Source: Aradus depressus
Taxonomy: Eukaryota; Arthropoda; Insecta; Hemiptera; Aradidae
NCBI GenBank assembly: GCA_963662175.1
Contig: OY759216.1
Location: 38,395,087-38,459,086 of the forward strand
DNA length: 64,000 nt
Reading direction: 5' to 3'
Under the pieces are notes generated by a model, which saw only the letters and a program-made list of their open reading frames with translations, ran no database searches and was not told the DNA's origin. The stretch's first letter is position 1. Each line of letters starts with the position of its first letter. The position numbers were made by a program, and so were the translations under genes. Positions 54,461 to 64,000 of this stretch are shown here, piece after piece.

Positions 54461-54827
54461 TGAACATTTGGTTTACTTCCTAGTGAATTTTAATTCTGTC
54501 TGTTTTATACATAATTTATAAGGAGCAGAATAGGCAAACTGTAATCTAGCTGACTTCAAATAATCAAAGAAAATGTTTGCTCATGATAAAATTACCATAA
54601 CATGCTTCCTGCACACCATTTCAGTTCAAAAACATTTCCCATGGGAATAGCAGATGAAAACGTCAAGGTTCGGAGTATTGTCTGTATTTATGTATGTTTG
54701 TATACCTAATTAAAAGCAATTATTGTATTGAAGGAAGAGGGGAAAATCAAATATTGTATTTTTGTATATTTTATTTTCTGTTTCAAAATTAAATTATCGT
54801 GAAGTAGATGTATAAACATTTTTTTTA

Positions 54828-55144
54828 CTTCCCCAGTTATACGGAGTATAGGGGAAGGTACGTAATCAGCCAGAAATTAGATTTTTTATTGAATTTTCAT
54901 TTATCTAATTTCCGGATTCCAAAATAATACATTAAAAATATTTGATCTCTGTCTGTGGACGTGTATGGCTGCGAACAGGATAACTCCTGATAGTATGAAT
55001 GTATCGACACTAAATATGTCTTAAGTAATCTCTAGGAACGACCCCTATTGATTTTCAGCCAAATCTGCCGAAGGAAAGGAGGGATTAGGGAGAAGGCCGG
55101 TCGATTAATTTTGGAGGAAGAGCGAAAAATTAGTTGAATAATAA
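54828..55144 (-). mobile_element. CER repeat copy, shortened
   Basis: TACTTCCCCAGTTATACGGAG through one block to GGAAGAGCGAAAAATTAG, ending next to the SINE at 55157. Confidence 0.75.
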
Positions 55145-55156
55145 TTATATTTAGTA

Positions 55157-55503
55157 GAGGGCGCCGGTAGCTCAGTGGTATGCGTGCTTGACTTCTGAGC
55201 TTAAGAGAGTGGGTTCGTAACCCGACCGAGGCCCTTAGTTTATTTTATCTGGGAGGTAAAATAAACTTAAGCACGCCGTCCTTCGGATGGGACGTTAAGC
55301 GACGGTCCCGAGCCTGTACGATGTCAGGTACTCGTTAAAGACCCCTTACCCTAAGTGAATAAAAATTTAGGGTAGGCAAAATTTAGGACTCCCACAGTAG
55401 AGTCGGGCTCATGTCCACCAGAGTGACGAAAGAGCGCTCTGGTAGTAGGCGATATGACCTCGTAGTTAAAGCCCGGGCATTAGTCATAAAACCTAACCTA
55501 ACC
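55157..55503 (+). mobile_element. Full-length tRNA-derived SINE, young copy
   Basis: Complete 347-bp copy from GAGGGCGCC to CCTAACCTAACC with a perfect 12-bp duplication TTATATTTAGTA (55145-55156 and 55504-55515). Nearly identical to the copy at 881. Confidence 0.95.
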
Positions 55504-55515
55504 TTATATTTAGTA

Positions 55516-55857
55516 TTCTATTATTAGATTTTATTGAGAGAAATGTTAAGTTCTTTTTATTTCCTTCTGAAGAGCCAAATACATATCAGTATTTCGTGGT
55601 TGTTATTTTTTCTTCAATTTTTTCAATAATAATAAATTTATTTACTATCGCTTATAAATTCCTTATAGCGTGCCCACTTGCTTAAAGTGAGTACAATATA
55701 ATAATAGAAAATAATTTAGTGAAACTAACTCTTGGAAGAATATTTAAATAATAAAGTAAGAGTAAGTAGGAAGAATAAGGAATAAATAGTAATAGAGGCC
55801 GAACAGAATAGAATAAAATTGTTCCATTTAACTGAAAGTATTTAGGTATATAAAAAA
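55516..55857. other. AT-rich DNA, no gene seen
   Basis: Nothing recognised. Confidence 0.5.
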
Positions 55858-55956
55858 AAGGTCGGTGCATCAATATGAATTTTGTGCCATTACATTCTAT
55901 ATTTTAAATATAAAATTTCATGTCGGTATATTCATTATATCGCCAGAGTTAATTAG
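55858..55956 (+). mobile_element. CER fragment, first part of a copy split by a SINE
   Basis: GTCGGTGCATC head remnant and TTCATGTCGGTATATTCATT. Confidence 0.6.
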
Positions 55957-56240
55957 TTTTATGACACCTGGTCGGGCTTTAACTACGTGGTCATATCGCC
56001 TACTACCAAAGTGCTCTTTCCTCATTCTGGTGGACATGAGCCCGACTCTACTGTAGGAGTCATAAATGTTCATTCAGTACGGTAGGGTCTCGGGACCATC
56101 GCTTAACGTCCCATCCGAAGGGCAATTTGCTCAAGGTTTTTCCACCTCTTAGATAAATATCTAACTAATCAAACCGGCTGGGTTTCAAATCCGCGTTCTT
56201 CAATATGCAATGCCGAATACCACTGAGCTACCGGCGCTCT
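55957..56240 (-). mobile_element. SINE, intermediate-age copy
   Basis: Minus strand with the head at GAGCTACCGGCGCTC. The body has a deletion in the middle. It lies within a CER copy. Confidence 0.8.
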
Positions 56241-56510
56241 AAAATTGTAAATATGTATATGTTTTTGAGTTGAACCTTCCTCTGATCTTGCCGATTCCGT
56301 TGAAAATTGATAGGTGTCGTCCTTAAGAAACTCTGTATACACTTTCGTGTTGATACGTGCATTCTATCGTGAGTTATCGTGTTCACCGACACGCATACAG
56401 GACTGACAGCCATTTTTTTTTTCACTTTTGGAACTTGAATGAAAATCTGGTGATTACATGGAATTTTTGAGAGATTACGCAACATCCGTATAACTGGGAA
56501 GTATAACATA
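56241..56510 (+). mobile_element. CER repeat, distal part
   Basis: AGGTGTCGTCC block and the end CATCCGTATAACTGGGAAGTA. Confidence 0.7.
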
Positions 56511-56908
56511 TATTTCGTTTGATTAAATAAGACTTTTTTTTTTATTTTTCCTAATTTATTTTTAAAATATATAACTTTATTTTAATTGCTCTCCTGAAGT
56601 GAACTTCTGCTCTCTCTCTCTCTCTTTTTAATATATCCAAAGAGTGATACATAAATCTATTTTTTCATCACAATACATAAGGTGGATCCACTCCCCTAAG
56701 TATCTAGGCGAGACTCCAAATGGTGCCCACAAGTAATTAGACTAACTCGTGTTTACTTAAGATAATCACTAAATTTTCTTAATGGCTTCGCTATTACCCT
56801 TTCCAAGTAATGTCCTTGGCTTCTTGAATTGATTACTAAGTACTAGTTGAACGCTGTTGCTAGGAGACTAACTTATTCCTAAAATCAAACAATTATAAAA
56901 GAAAAATT
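56511..56908. other. AT-rich DNA, no gene seen
   Basis: A short CT microsatellite lies at 56611-56625. No repeat family recognised. Confidence 0.5.
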
Positions 56909-57253
56909 CGTCGATGAATCACTACGTACTTCCCCTACTCAAATTAATCAATTAAGTTTTCTCTCTCCCTCCAAAGCCAATCTACCTTTTGGGCTACATC
57001 TCAATATTTGACTTACTTTGACTTCTGAAACCTCAAACTTAATTTTGTGTCAATACATTCATTACATCGGTAGTTATTAGGGTATTTGAGTTAAGCCCCC
57101 TTTCTCTGATCCCTCCTTTCCCTTCGGGCGATTTTGATGAAAATTAATTGGTGTCATGAGGTTTTGAATTTACATATAATTCCGTGTCATTACTATTGCA
57201 GTTATTGGAGTCTTTGTGGACATATACAATTTTAGGTCGATATATTCTTTCTA
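56909..57253 (+). mobile_element. CER repeat, part split by a pogo-like element
   Basis: Head CGATGAATCACTACGTACTT and blocks to ATATTCTTTCTA; continues at 57853-57960 with the end TTCCCCTATACTTCGTACAG. Confidence 0.75.
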
Positions 57254-57852
57254 CAGAAGAATCTCCCTTATCCGGCGTTGCCGGGACCGACGTGACGCCG
57301 GATAACAGAAAATTCCGGATAACGGAAATCATCAATTAATGAGAAAAAATATATCAATTAAAGCATAAAAAAAAGTGTTTTTAGATGAGCTAAGGAATAT
57401 AACACGTATGTATTTTGTTGATAACATTTATTAAATTGACAAATATGTACATACTTTACTAGTTAAGTGTTCATTTCCCGGATAAGACGATATTATTGTG
57501 CCACGGACGGGACGGTACCTTTGTTTATCTATTCTAGGAAACATTTTTTATAAATGTTTGATTTTCAACTATGTATTTATTATAATTTATTCATAGGATA
57601 TTAGTGAAGTAATAAGATATTGTATTAGCGTTCTCTTCATTATAAAAACAATGTACATATGTATGTATGTACAATAAAAATACATAAAAGATTCATGAGT
57701 TACGGAATTATTATGTGCTCGTAAATACAGGTGGCTCATATAATTGATAATCTAATAATTGAGTGTTAATTTTAGTTTAACAAATATTATTTTGTGAGCA
57801 CCGGATAAGGGAGTGCGCCGAATAACAGAACGCCGGATAAGGGAGAGTTCTA
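57254..57852. mobile_element. pogo/Tigger-like non-autonomous TIR element
   Basis: Left end CAGAAGAATCTCCCTTATCCG after TA, right end complementary (GCCGGATAAGGGAGAGTTC, then TA). CCGGATAA is repeated several times near both ends. No transposase ORF. It is different in sequence from the element at 24225. It lies inside a CER copy, so it is younger than that copy. Confidence 0.75.
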
Positions 57853-57960
57853 GGAATTTTATGTGTGTCTGTGATCATTATCGTGAAAAATGAACATTGA
57901 ATTTCTGACTGATTACATAACTTCCCCTATACTTCGTACAGTTGGGAATGTAGAATGTAT
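57853..57960 (+). mobile_element. CER repeat, distal part of the split copy
   Basis: Continues with GTGTGTCTGTGATCATTATCG to TTCGTACAGTTGGGAATGTAG. Confidence 0.7.
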
Positions 57961-58119
57961 TATTGTTACTAAAGACAAAAGTGCGAAGATAGCAATATAA
58001 AGCTTGTATGTCTTTCTTCGCTTCTAGATTAAGCAGAGTTTTTACCTTGTTTCCAAATCTATCACTACTTGGAACTGATATTTAAAATGATTTAAAATTT
58101 TTTCAGCGTGGTAAATGTT

Positions 58120-58288
58120 TTTTGGGATTCATTGTCGATATATTTATTCTATCGAGAGTTAGTTTACAGACAGACAAATATTTTTTTTTTTTGGGAACGG
58201 CGTAAAACATGAAGTTTTATTAAAAACTCTACATCGAATTTCTGATCCATTTTTTAACTTCCCCTATACTTGGTATAGGTTGGGAAAT
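58120..58288 (+). mobile_element. CER distal fragment
   Basis: ATTCTATCGAGAGTTAG block and ACTTCCCCTATACTTGGTATAG end. Confidence 0.7.
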
Positions 58289-58654
58289 AAAACTTCTTTT
58301 GTTATTTTTTCTTAGTCTTCCATTTTTTTATCTTAATTAATTAATAATAATAAATTTATTTCCGTTAAACCAATACATGGTAATAGGATACGTCAAAAGA
58401 ATTTATACATTAAGATAGCTTATAAATTAGATTTATAACTATTTGAGTCTAACACACCTATGATTAGTAGTGATAACAAAACTATTAAAAAAATTAAATT
58501 AAATTAATAAAAACTGAACAAATAAATACTTAAAAATATATGAGTATATAAAAAAAATTAATACAAGATACGTTTTTAATAAATAGACACATTTTTCAAT
58601 TTAATAAAATTTAAGTAACTATTTTTCAAAAAAAAAAAACTCTTCGGAAGTGTT
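58289..58654. other. AT-rich DNA, no gene seen
   Basis: Nothing recognised. Confidence 0.5.
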
Positions 58655-58710
58655 TTTATCCCAACGATGTTTCGGGACGTTCTTGTGTCCCATCATCAGG
58701 TCCCAATGTG
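58655..58710 (-). ncRNA. Hammerhead-like motif, family E
   Basis: Minus strand: CUGAUGA, U, stem GGGAC with GUCCC around an 8-base loop, GAAA, then ACAUCGU (A-U and C-G possible as helix III) and U. Outer-helix pairing is poor, so this is the core fold without a convincing helix I. Confidence 0.4.
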
Positions 58711-59607
58711 CGAGATATAGAAAAGAAAGAAAACAATGTAACTATAACAATATATGAAAAATAATATATATATAAATCAATTATAAATGAATGTATAAAA
58801 AAACTGTAATATTGTCATAGTTAGAAATGAAGTCGCCTAGCCTCAACAAGTATTCGCGAAGTTGGGTTGGAGGGAAAAGGATCTATGAAATGTTATGTTC
58901 TTAACCATTTTCGGATGAATCAAGAAAATATGTCTAAAACTATATGTTTCATTCAAAACGACATTTTAAGACTGTCATAAGCCTCATTAGTTTATGAGTT
59001 AAAGCGATCACTAAAAAAAATTGTTGAAACTTGTTCTGGACATGTTGAGACGTGAAATTCCGTTGCGAACTCTCGGATTTTTGCACGATTCCTGCAAAAG
59101 TTGCCTTCACAGATTTTATAAGACAAAAATACCGTGGGAAGAGGCATTATTTCAATTATCTAGTAATAAATTATTTAATTGATACTCAGTCTGAAATCAG
59201 TCTAAAACAGCTTTCCTCTAAATTCTGCAGTTCGCTCGTAGAATTGGTCATTAAAATTGTAATTTTTATTATTATTGTCAAGTGGTTTGTGAACTTTTGA
59301 TGTAGATACTTAACTCGAAACATAACGACTATAGCCCTGCAAAACGTTGCTCTACTAACATCGGATTTAACGATCCTCAAGAATAGCAGTTTTATTCACC
59401 CCTCCAAGCTCTCAGATCCCTAATTCAATTTTAAATTGTTTGAAAATTCCCTCTCTTCCACTATTTACTGTTTATAAAATCTGTATTTAACTTTCTGATG
59501 TAGTCTCGTGTTCAAACAATGGGAAACAATTGTAAGTTTATTTGAATTTTTATAGAAGGGTGGATGGAATAGAATGAAGCCAACCCTTCTATTTTCAAAT
59601 TATACTA
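58711..59607. other. Unassigned DNA
   Basis: No gene recognised; the 82-codon frame at 59052 lacks a signature. Confidence 0.45.
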
Positions 59608-60080
59608 TGCCAGTTATACAATGTAAAGGGGAAGTTATGGAATCGGTCAGAAAATCGGGACTAAATTTTAAACGGAGTTTGGTTTGCGACCCCCTCTGTC
59701 TGGGTGTTTGTCTGTGAACACGATAACTCCCGATTGAATGAAGCTATCGACACGAAATTTCATGTGTATACAGAACCCCATGAGCCCGATATCAAGGGGG
59801 TGGCTTAATACAAAAACTCTAATAACTGCCGATGCAATGAAAGTATGAACATAATTTTTTATATTCAAATTCAAAATTCCATAAGGACGACACCTATTAA
59901 TTTTCAGCGAAATCGGCCTAAGAGAAGGAGGATCAGAGGAGAGGAACTCGACTCAAAAATCATATGTAATGAATGTATCGTCACATAAGTCAACTATAGT
60001 TTTTTAGTCCACACATTCGATTGATTTTGGAAGAAGAGCAATAACTTAATTGATTAATTCGAGCTGGGGAAGAATTAGCA
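59608..60080 (-). mobile_element. CER repeat, near full-length copy
   Basis: CCAGTTATACAATGTAAAGGGG to AATTCGAGCTGGGGAAG with two internal blocks and a short deletion. Confidence 0.8.
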
Positions 60081-61379
60081 TTGTTTACTATCGGGAAAAG
60101 CTATAAGTATAATATATAATAATAATATAATAATAGGACAATAAGTATAATATATAATAATAGAACAAAGTAAAGTAATAAATAGCAATATGTACAATAA
60201 TTAGTAAATAGGCTAAAAAAAATGAAAATAAAAATGTTTCTATTAAATCGTGAAGATTGTGTACAAAATAATAAGTAATATATATTCACAATCACTACAA
60301 TAGATGTAAATGTGAAAATGGCTGTAGTGAGAAGTGATTATTTCACAGTTTTCTAAATAAAAAAATGTAGTCCGAATTTTCATAACCTTTTTTATTATAT
60401 ACTTGGCGGCTTTCGAGGTTGTCCTCATCATCATGTTGTCTGATAAAACATAATTTAAAAAGTAAAAAAAAATAATATAAAATTGTCCAATAAATAAATA
60501 ACAAAGTAATCACAAATAAACTATTTTAATTTTGTTGTCTGGGTGCACATTATTTCTGTTCCCCATCTAGGTCAAGATACACAAACTTTATTGAAATTCA
60601 TATTTGAAACAAGATAAATATTAATCATGCTCTTATTTCTATCTTATTTTCTTTGCTTTTCTATAAATGTTATTAAAAATTAAAGTCTATATATGTAATA
60701 AAAAATGAAGAAATTGTGGACGCCACATGCTTATTTTTTATATTATTTTTTGTATTCAGTGTTTTTCAGTTTGGTCAATAGTTTATATTATGCAGAAGTT
60801 ATTAAAGAATTCTACATTTATTGGTAATTCAACGTATTGACTCTGAACTATAGGAAATTTCTCAATTTGCAATCCTGTTGCACCGCTAGAATAGTTTTAA
60901 CTGTAATTTATATATTTTATTTTATTGAAATAAAATAACATTTAAAAACCTAGGACTGAAATTAGGAACTGAGGTAACCGGTCCACTTTTGCGACCCACA
61001 TAGTCGACAATAGCTACACTTTTGACCCAACCGAAGGGTTCAAATACTTCCATTTCCATTCAAAAAGCTTGGTTACATATATCATTATTATATTGTTACT
61101 ATATTTTTTTTGTTATAATGTTAATTTATTATTTTATTTAAAAATTAGAAAAGCTTTGATTTTAATTGTATTAATGTTCTCATACTATCAGTAATCATTT
61201 TGTTAGTTACATAAATACAAATTAGTTTATATTTTTGGAATGTAATAATGTTATCATTAATTTTAGTTATATTACTGTCATCGAAAAAAGGGAAAAAATA
61301 TTTCTGAACAAACAAATTCCTTACTGTAATGACAGATGGGATTCCCTAGTTGAAAGTACTCGTTCTTTACATAATTGAT
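60081..61379. other. AT-rich DNA, no gene seen
   Basis: AATATAATAATA-type simple repeats at 60105-60180. The rest is unassigned apart from the motif at 60405-60450. Confidence 0.5.
60405..60450 (-). ncRNA. Hammerhead-like motif, family F
   Basis: Minus strand: AUGAUGA (first core base changed), U, GAGG paired with CCUC around ACAA, GAAA. No palindrome follows. Probably a decayed relative. Confidence 0.3.
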
Positions 61380-61510
61380 GTACGTGTATGTTCGGTTCGC
61401 AGTCAACAAACATGTCTTAGTTTATTACTAAACCTGAAGATGATGTAATGGCGAAACCGGTTGCTTATGTATACATTTATTGTGGAAAAGGCAATATTTG
61501 AAAACAAAAA
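61380..61510 (+). mobile_element. Ribozyme-bearing repeat, family D
   Basis: CTGAAGA at 61434-61440, T, a weak stem, GAAA (61453 on), palindrome ACCGGT and T, then an AT-rich 3' part with GGCAATATTTG as in the copy at 27870. Stem II has decayed in this copy. Confidence 0.4.
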
Positions 61511-61534
61511 AATAAGTTTCTTTATCTATTTATT

Positions 61535-61577
61535 ATCAGTTTCCACAATATGTCCGCGTTTCTCAGCTTATAAGTTG
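61535..61577. repeat. Small dispersed repeat
   Basis: TTTCCACAATATGTCCGCG and the following bases recur at 21765-21812. Confidence 0.55.
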
Positions 61578-61968
61578 TACGATAGGCGTCATGTCATTGA
61601 CAGCGTATTCCTAAATTAACGCTTGACTATCCATAAATGAAAAGTTCCTTCTACACATGTTGTGTTACTCCGAACGGATAAGTGTTTAAGCTACTTTTCC
61701 ATGTTTTTGTGAACAATAGGATTATTTTGAAATTCCCATTGTTTGATATAGGAAGAAGGAGATTTTGGTTGAGATTAAGAAAGATGGTCTCCAAAATGCC
61801 ATTAGTTGTTACAAATTTGAAGGTGGACATAATTGAAAACGTGCTTGGGGTGGGGTCAGAGGGGTTCGGTGAACGTTGGCAATTACAGGAGGATCGTTGG
61901 GTGGATGTGTATGGTGTATGTGTGAGTGGTAGGATCTGTTTGAGTGTGAGAGTGTGAGTGGTAGGTAG
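61578..61968. other. Unassigned DNA
   Basis: GT-rich at 61890-61965. Overlapping frames of 107 and 91 codons on opposite strands lack signatures. Confidence 0.4.
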
Positions 61969-62100
61969 GACCATCAGTCAGCCCTCTCACAGACTGCCCT
62001 TATCGACAGCCCCGATACTCCTCCATCTGACACCTCTCTACCGGCTCGGCTCAGCTTTGTGCCAGATTCCAGGACTCACGTGGAAACTTGTCTACCATGA
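61969..62100 (+). CDS. Doubtful terminal coding exon
   Basis: A GC-richer stretch opens after TAG at 61966 and reads 43 codons including LIDSPDTPPSDTSLP to a TGA at 62098-62100. CCATCAG just inside could be a 3' splice site, but the pyrimidine tract is poor. The peptide looks protein-like; no family is recognised. It may be chance. Confidence 0.2.
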   Translation, partial: DHQSALSQTALIDSPDTPPSDTSLPARLSFVPDSRTHVETCLP

Positions 62101-62333
62101 TGAATGATGAAGTTTCTGTTATGTTATTTTTTGAACGCTTATATCTTTGAAACTAATAATCGTAAAGTAATAAATAATACATCATTAGATAGCTTATACA
62201 GTCCTATTTATAACAAAATTGTCAACCCTCTACTCCTTAACCCTTCGATACAGTAGAGTCAGAAAGTTGTTAAATTTCTCGCGAATATATGTAGCAACCG
62301 TAACAAACTACTTTGTAACTGTACCCCATTGAT

Positions 62334-62512
62334 TATTATCTTAGAACTTCTATGGAACAAGAACGGCTATCGGACTTATCAATACTGCCCATAGAAAAAG
62401 AAGAACTTGAGAAACTAAAATCTTCTTCAGCTATGGATGTGTGATTATGATATAATAAATACGTTCGCCGAAAAAAAGTCAAGAAAAATACTTATCGAAT
62501 ATTTTTTTTAGA
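62334..62512 (+). pseudogene. hAT-superfamily transposase, C-terminal remnant
   Basis: Translation gives YLRTSMEQERLSDLSIL and then, after one frameshift near 62442, DYDIINTFAEKKSRKIL. The order R-T-S-M-x-Q-E-R-L-S...L...I...FA-x-K-K-x-R-K is typical of the end of the hAT dimerisation region. The upstream frame has a stop at 62316, and no catalytic part is left. No terminal inverted repeats were found. Confidence 0.65.
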
Positions 62513-62800
62513 GTTCTTTAATATCTATTGTTGTTTTTGTTATTTTCAAATATATGTTGTTTATGCGAGTGTTTTTGTTTATTTTCCGAAAAAGGGCCCC
62601 CAAAGAAATTTTGATACAGTGCCCACTCAGGGCTAGCTTCGCCACTGGATTACAATAAAACTAAATGTGACTAAACAACAACCTTCATCATGAGCGAATA
62701 TAATTATAAAATTATTCCACTACAACGAAATAAAGACAAATAGTTATAACTAAATGAAAAGTATATGAAATGAACAATAAATTATTAAATAGAACTAAAA
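62513..62800. other. AT-rich DNA, no gene seen
   Basis: Nothing recognised. Confidence 0.5.
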
Positions 62801-62938
62801 ACTAAAACAAAACGAACATATTATATGATATCTAAGCAAAAAAAATAAATCTGACAGAAGAAACCTACCTTTCTCTTGTTGTAGGTTTGATTTGTTTAGA
62901 TATCATAGAATATTTTAGTTTTGTTTTGTTTTTAGCTT
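62801..62938. repeat. Small foldback
   Basis: Arms of about 40 bp (AAACTAAAACAAAACGAAC..., ATATGATATCTAAGCAAA) are inverted around about 50 bp. Imperfect; no target duplication established. Confidence 0.65.
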
Positions 62939-64000
62939 ATATTATTATAGATTTTTAAACTAACATTTATTTAATTGAAATGAGAAGTGATCCTTCATGA
63001 AAAAAGTAATTTATTACTATAGTTATTAGTCAGCGGCAGGATGCCCGGGAGTAACTTGCATTATATTATTTTACCTCAAGGTGTTTACGTGCGGTGCCCG
63101 GACATAGAGTAAAATGCTTCTCAAAGAGAAAAGAAGTGAATTTCCGAACTCCTCTCATCCGAACCCTTTGATATGTTTGTAAAAGGAAATTGGTTCCGCG
63201 AATGTAAATCTAGCCGATTCCTTGTTATCAAAGTTTTCCTCCCCCCATGACCCCCCCCCCCCCCCCCCCCCTTCCTCCTAGCAAGAAAAATGTATTCATT
63301 TTGCAACTCGTCTCTTTGAACACTTTGATATGTTATCAGGTGGATGGTAAACTAGCTAACTTGCAAAAATTTCAGCACAAGGACTGTCAATGAGATGTTA
63401 TATACACATCCTGGCAATATATCACGAATGTATCTATCTATATTCCGAGAGTTCGAATATAAAATTTTTAGATTAACGCTAGATTTCATGATGGTTCTCC
63501 TGAAAAGTTGTGTTTTTGCATATTCGCTAGTTTACCATCCAACTAAAGAATGGATAAACTAGAACTTCATTGTGTAGTTTGATTTAATATAAAGCTTTGT
63601 TCCTCTATTCCTAAAGTTATTTCAATATGCATAATTTCACATCACTATAAATTCCATTCGTGTGGATTGTCTTATGAATGTGGAAATGCAGTTTAGATGC
63701 AACCCCTTACCTTCCTACCTGTACCAACTAGGTCAAAATCTCAATAATTCATGTATACAAACACAATTAGTTTTCTCGCTATTTTCATTGCTCGATTTTT
63801 GCTTAAAACTTTTGATTTGTTTTTTGAATAGTTTTTTGAATCGCCCTAATTAGTAAAAAAAATGTTTTGATTACCTATATCATCAATTCTATTTTTAGAA
63901 GTTTTTTTTATTTTTAAGTGCGTTATTTTGAAAACTGCATCTTAAATGCTCTTTCTTAAGAATTATATCCCTTTTATCCTGATGACAGTGTTGCGTTTTA
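62939..64000. other. AT-rich DNA with poly(C) tract
   Basis: No gene seen. A C-run of about 22 lies at 63249-63270. The sequence runs to the window edge without a recognised feature. Confidence 0.5.

Overview
This is nuclear DNA from a large, AT-rich, repeat-filled eukaryotic genome, most probably an arthropod and probably an insect. The pointers are an R1-type non-LTR retrotransposon, a tRNA-headed SINE whose tail is CCTAACCTAACC (the insect telomere unit read backwards), many TA and homopolymer microsatellites, and a GC-rich promoter-like patch with an arthropod-style initiator beside a single short spliced exon. I cannot name the species. There is no complete host gene: one convincing first coding exon (10024-10150, product not recognised) and one weak candidate exon (61969-62100).

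Nearly everything recognisable is mobile DNA. The centrepiece is a full-length, apparently intact R1-clade element on the minus strand (38424-43649) with both ORFs open, a 65-nt poly(A) tail and a perfect 15-bp target-site duplication. Two short repeat families dominate the rest. The first is a tRNA-derived SINE of about 347 bp (about 20 pieces, five nearly intact, four of those with clear 12-13 bp duplications). The second is a family of about 700 bp, called CER here, with TACTTCCCCAG ends in inverted orientation and about 142-bp internal repeats (over 30 pieces, roughly one sixth of the window). SINEs sit inside CER copies several times, so CER is older. Two pogo/Tigger-like TIR elements, one Helitron-like element, a Jockey-type LINE tail, a hAT transposase remnant, small foldbacks and tandem repeats fill in the rest.

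The most interesting layer is a set of unrelated repeat families (3.9, 11.7/12.0, 23.1, 25.1, 28.0, 28.9/29.4, 37.3, 44.7, 45.9, 52.6, 58.7, 60.4 and 61.4 kb) that all carry the same folded motif: CUGANGA, a constant U, a short perfect stem, GAAA, and in most a short palindrome ending in U, then any base but G, then a strand complementary to the bases before CUGANGA. This is the layout of a type I hammerhead ribozyme with a palindromic (dimer-type) helix III. Several copies lie head-to-head in inverted repeats. One inverted repeat encloses what looks like the C-terminus of a Penelope-like ORF, and one copy holds a 100-bp GT...AG segment that is exactly missing from a sister copy, as if spliced before retrocopying. 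Penelope-like elements are known for hammerhead motifs and retained introns, so I infer that these are Penelope-like terminal repeats or their non-autonomous derivatives.

Layout: 1-10 kb SINE, CER and ribozyme repeats in AT-rich DNA; 9.8-10.2 kb promoter and exon 1; 10.8-38.4 kb interleaved CER, SINE, foldback, pogo, Helitron and LINE debris; 38.4-43.7 kb the R1 element; 43.7-64 kb more CER, SINE and ribozyme repeats, ending in a hAT remnant and AT-rich DNA.
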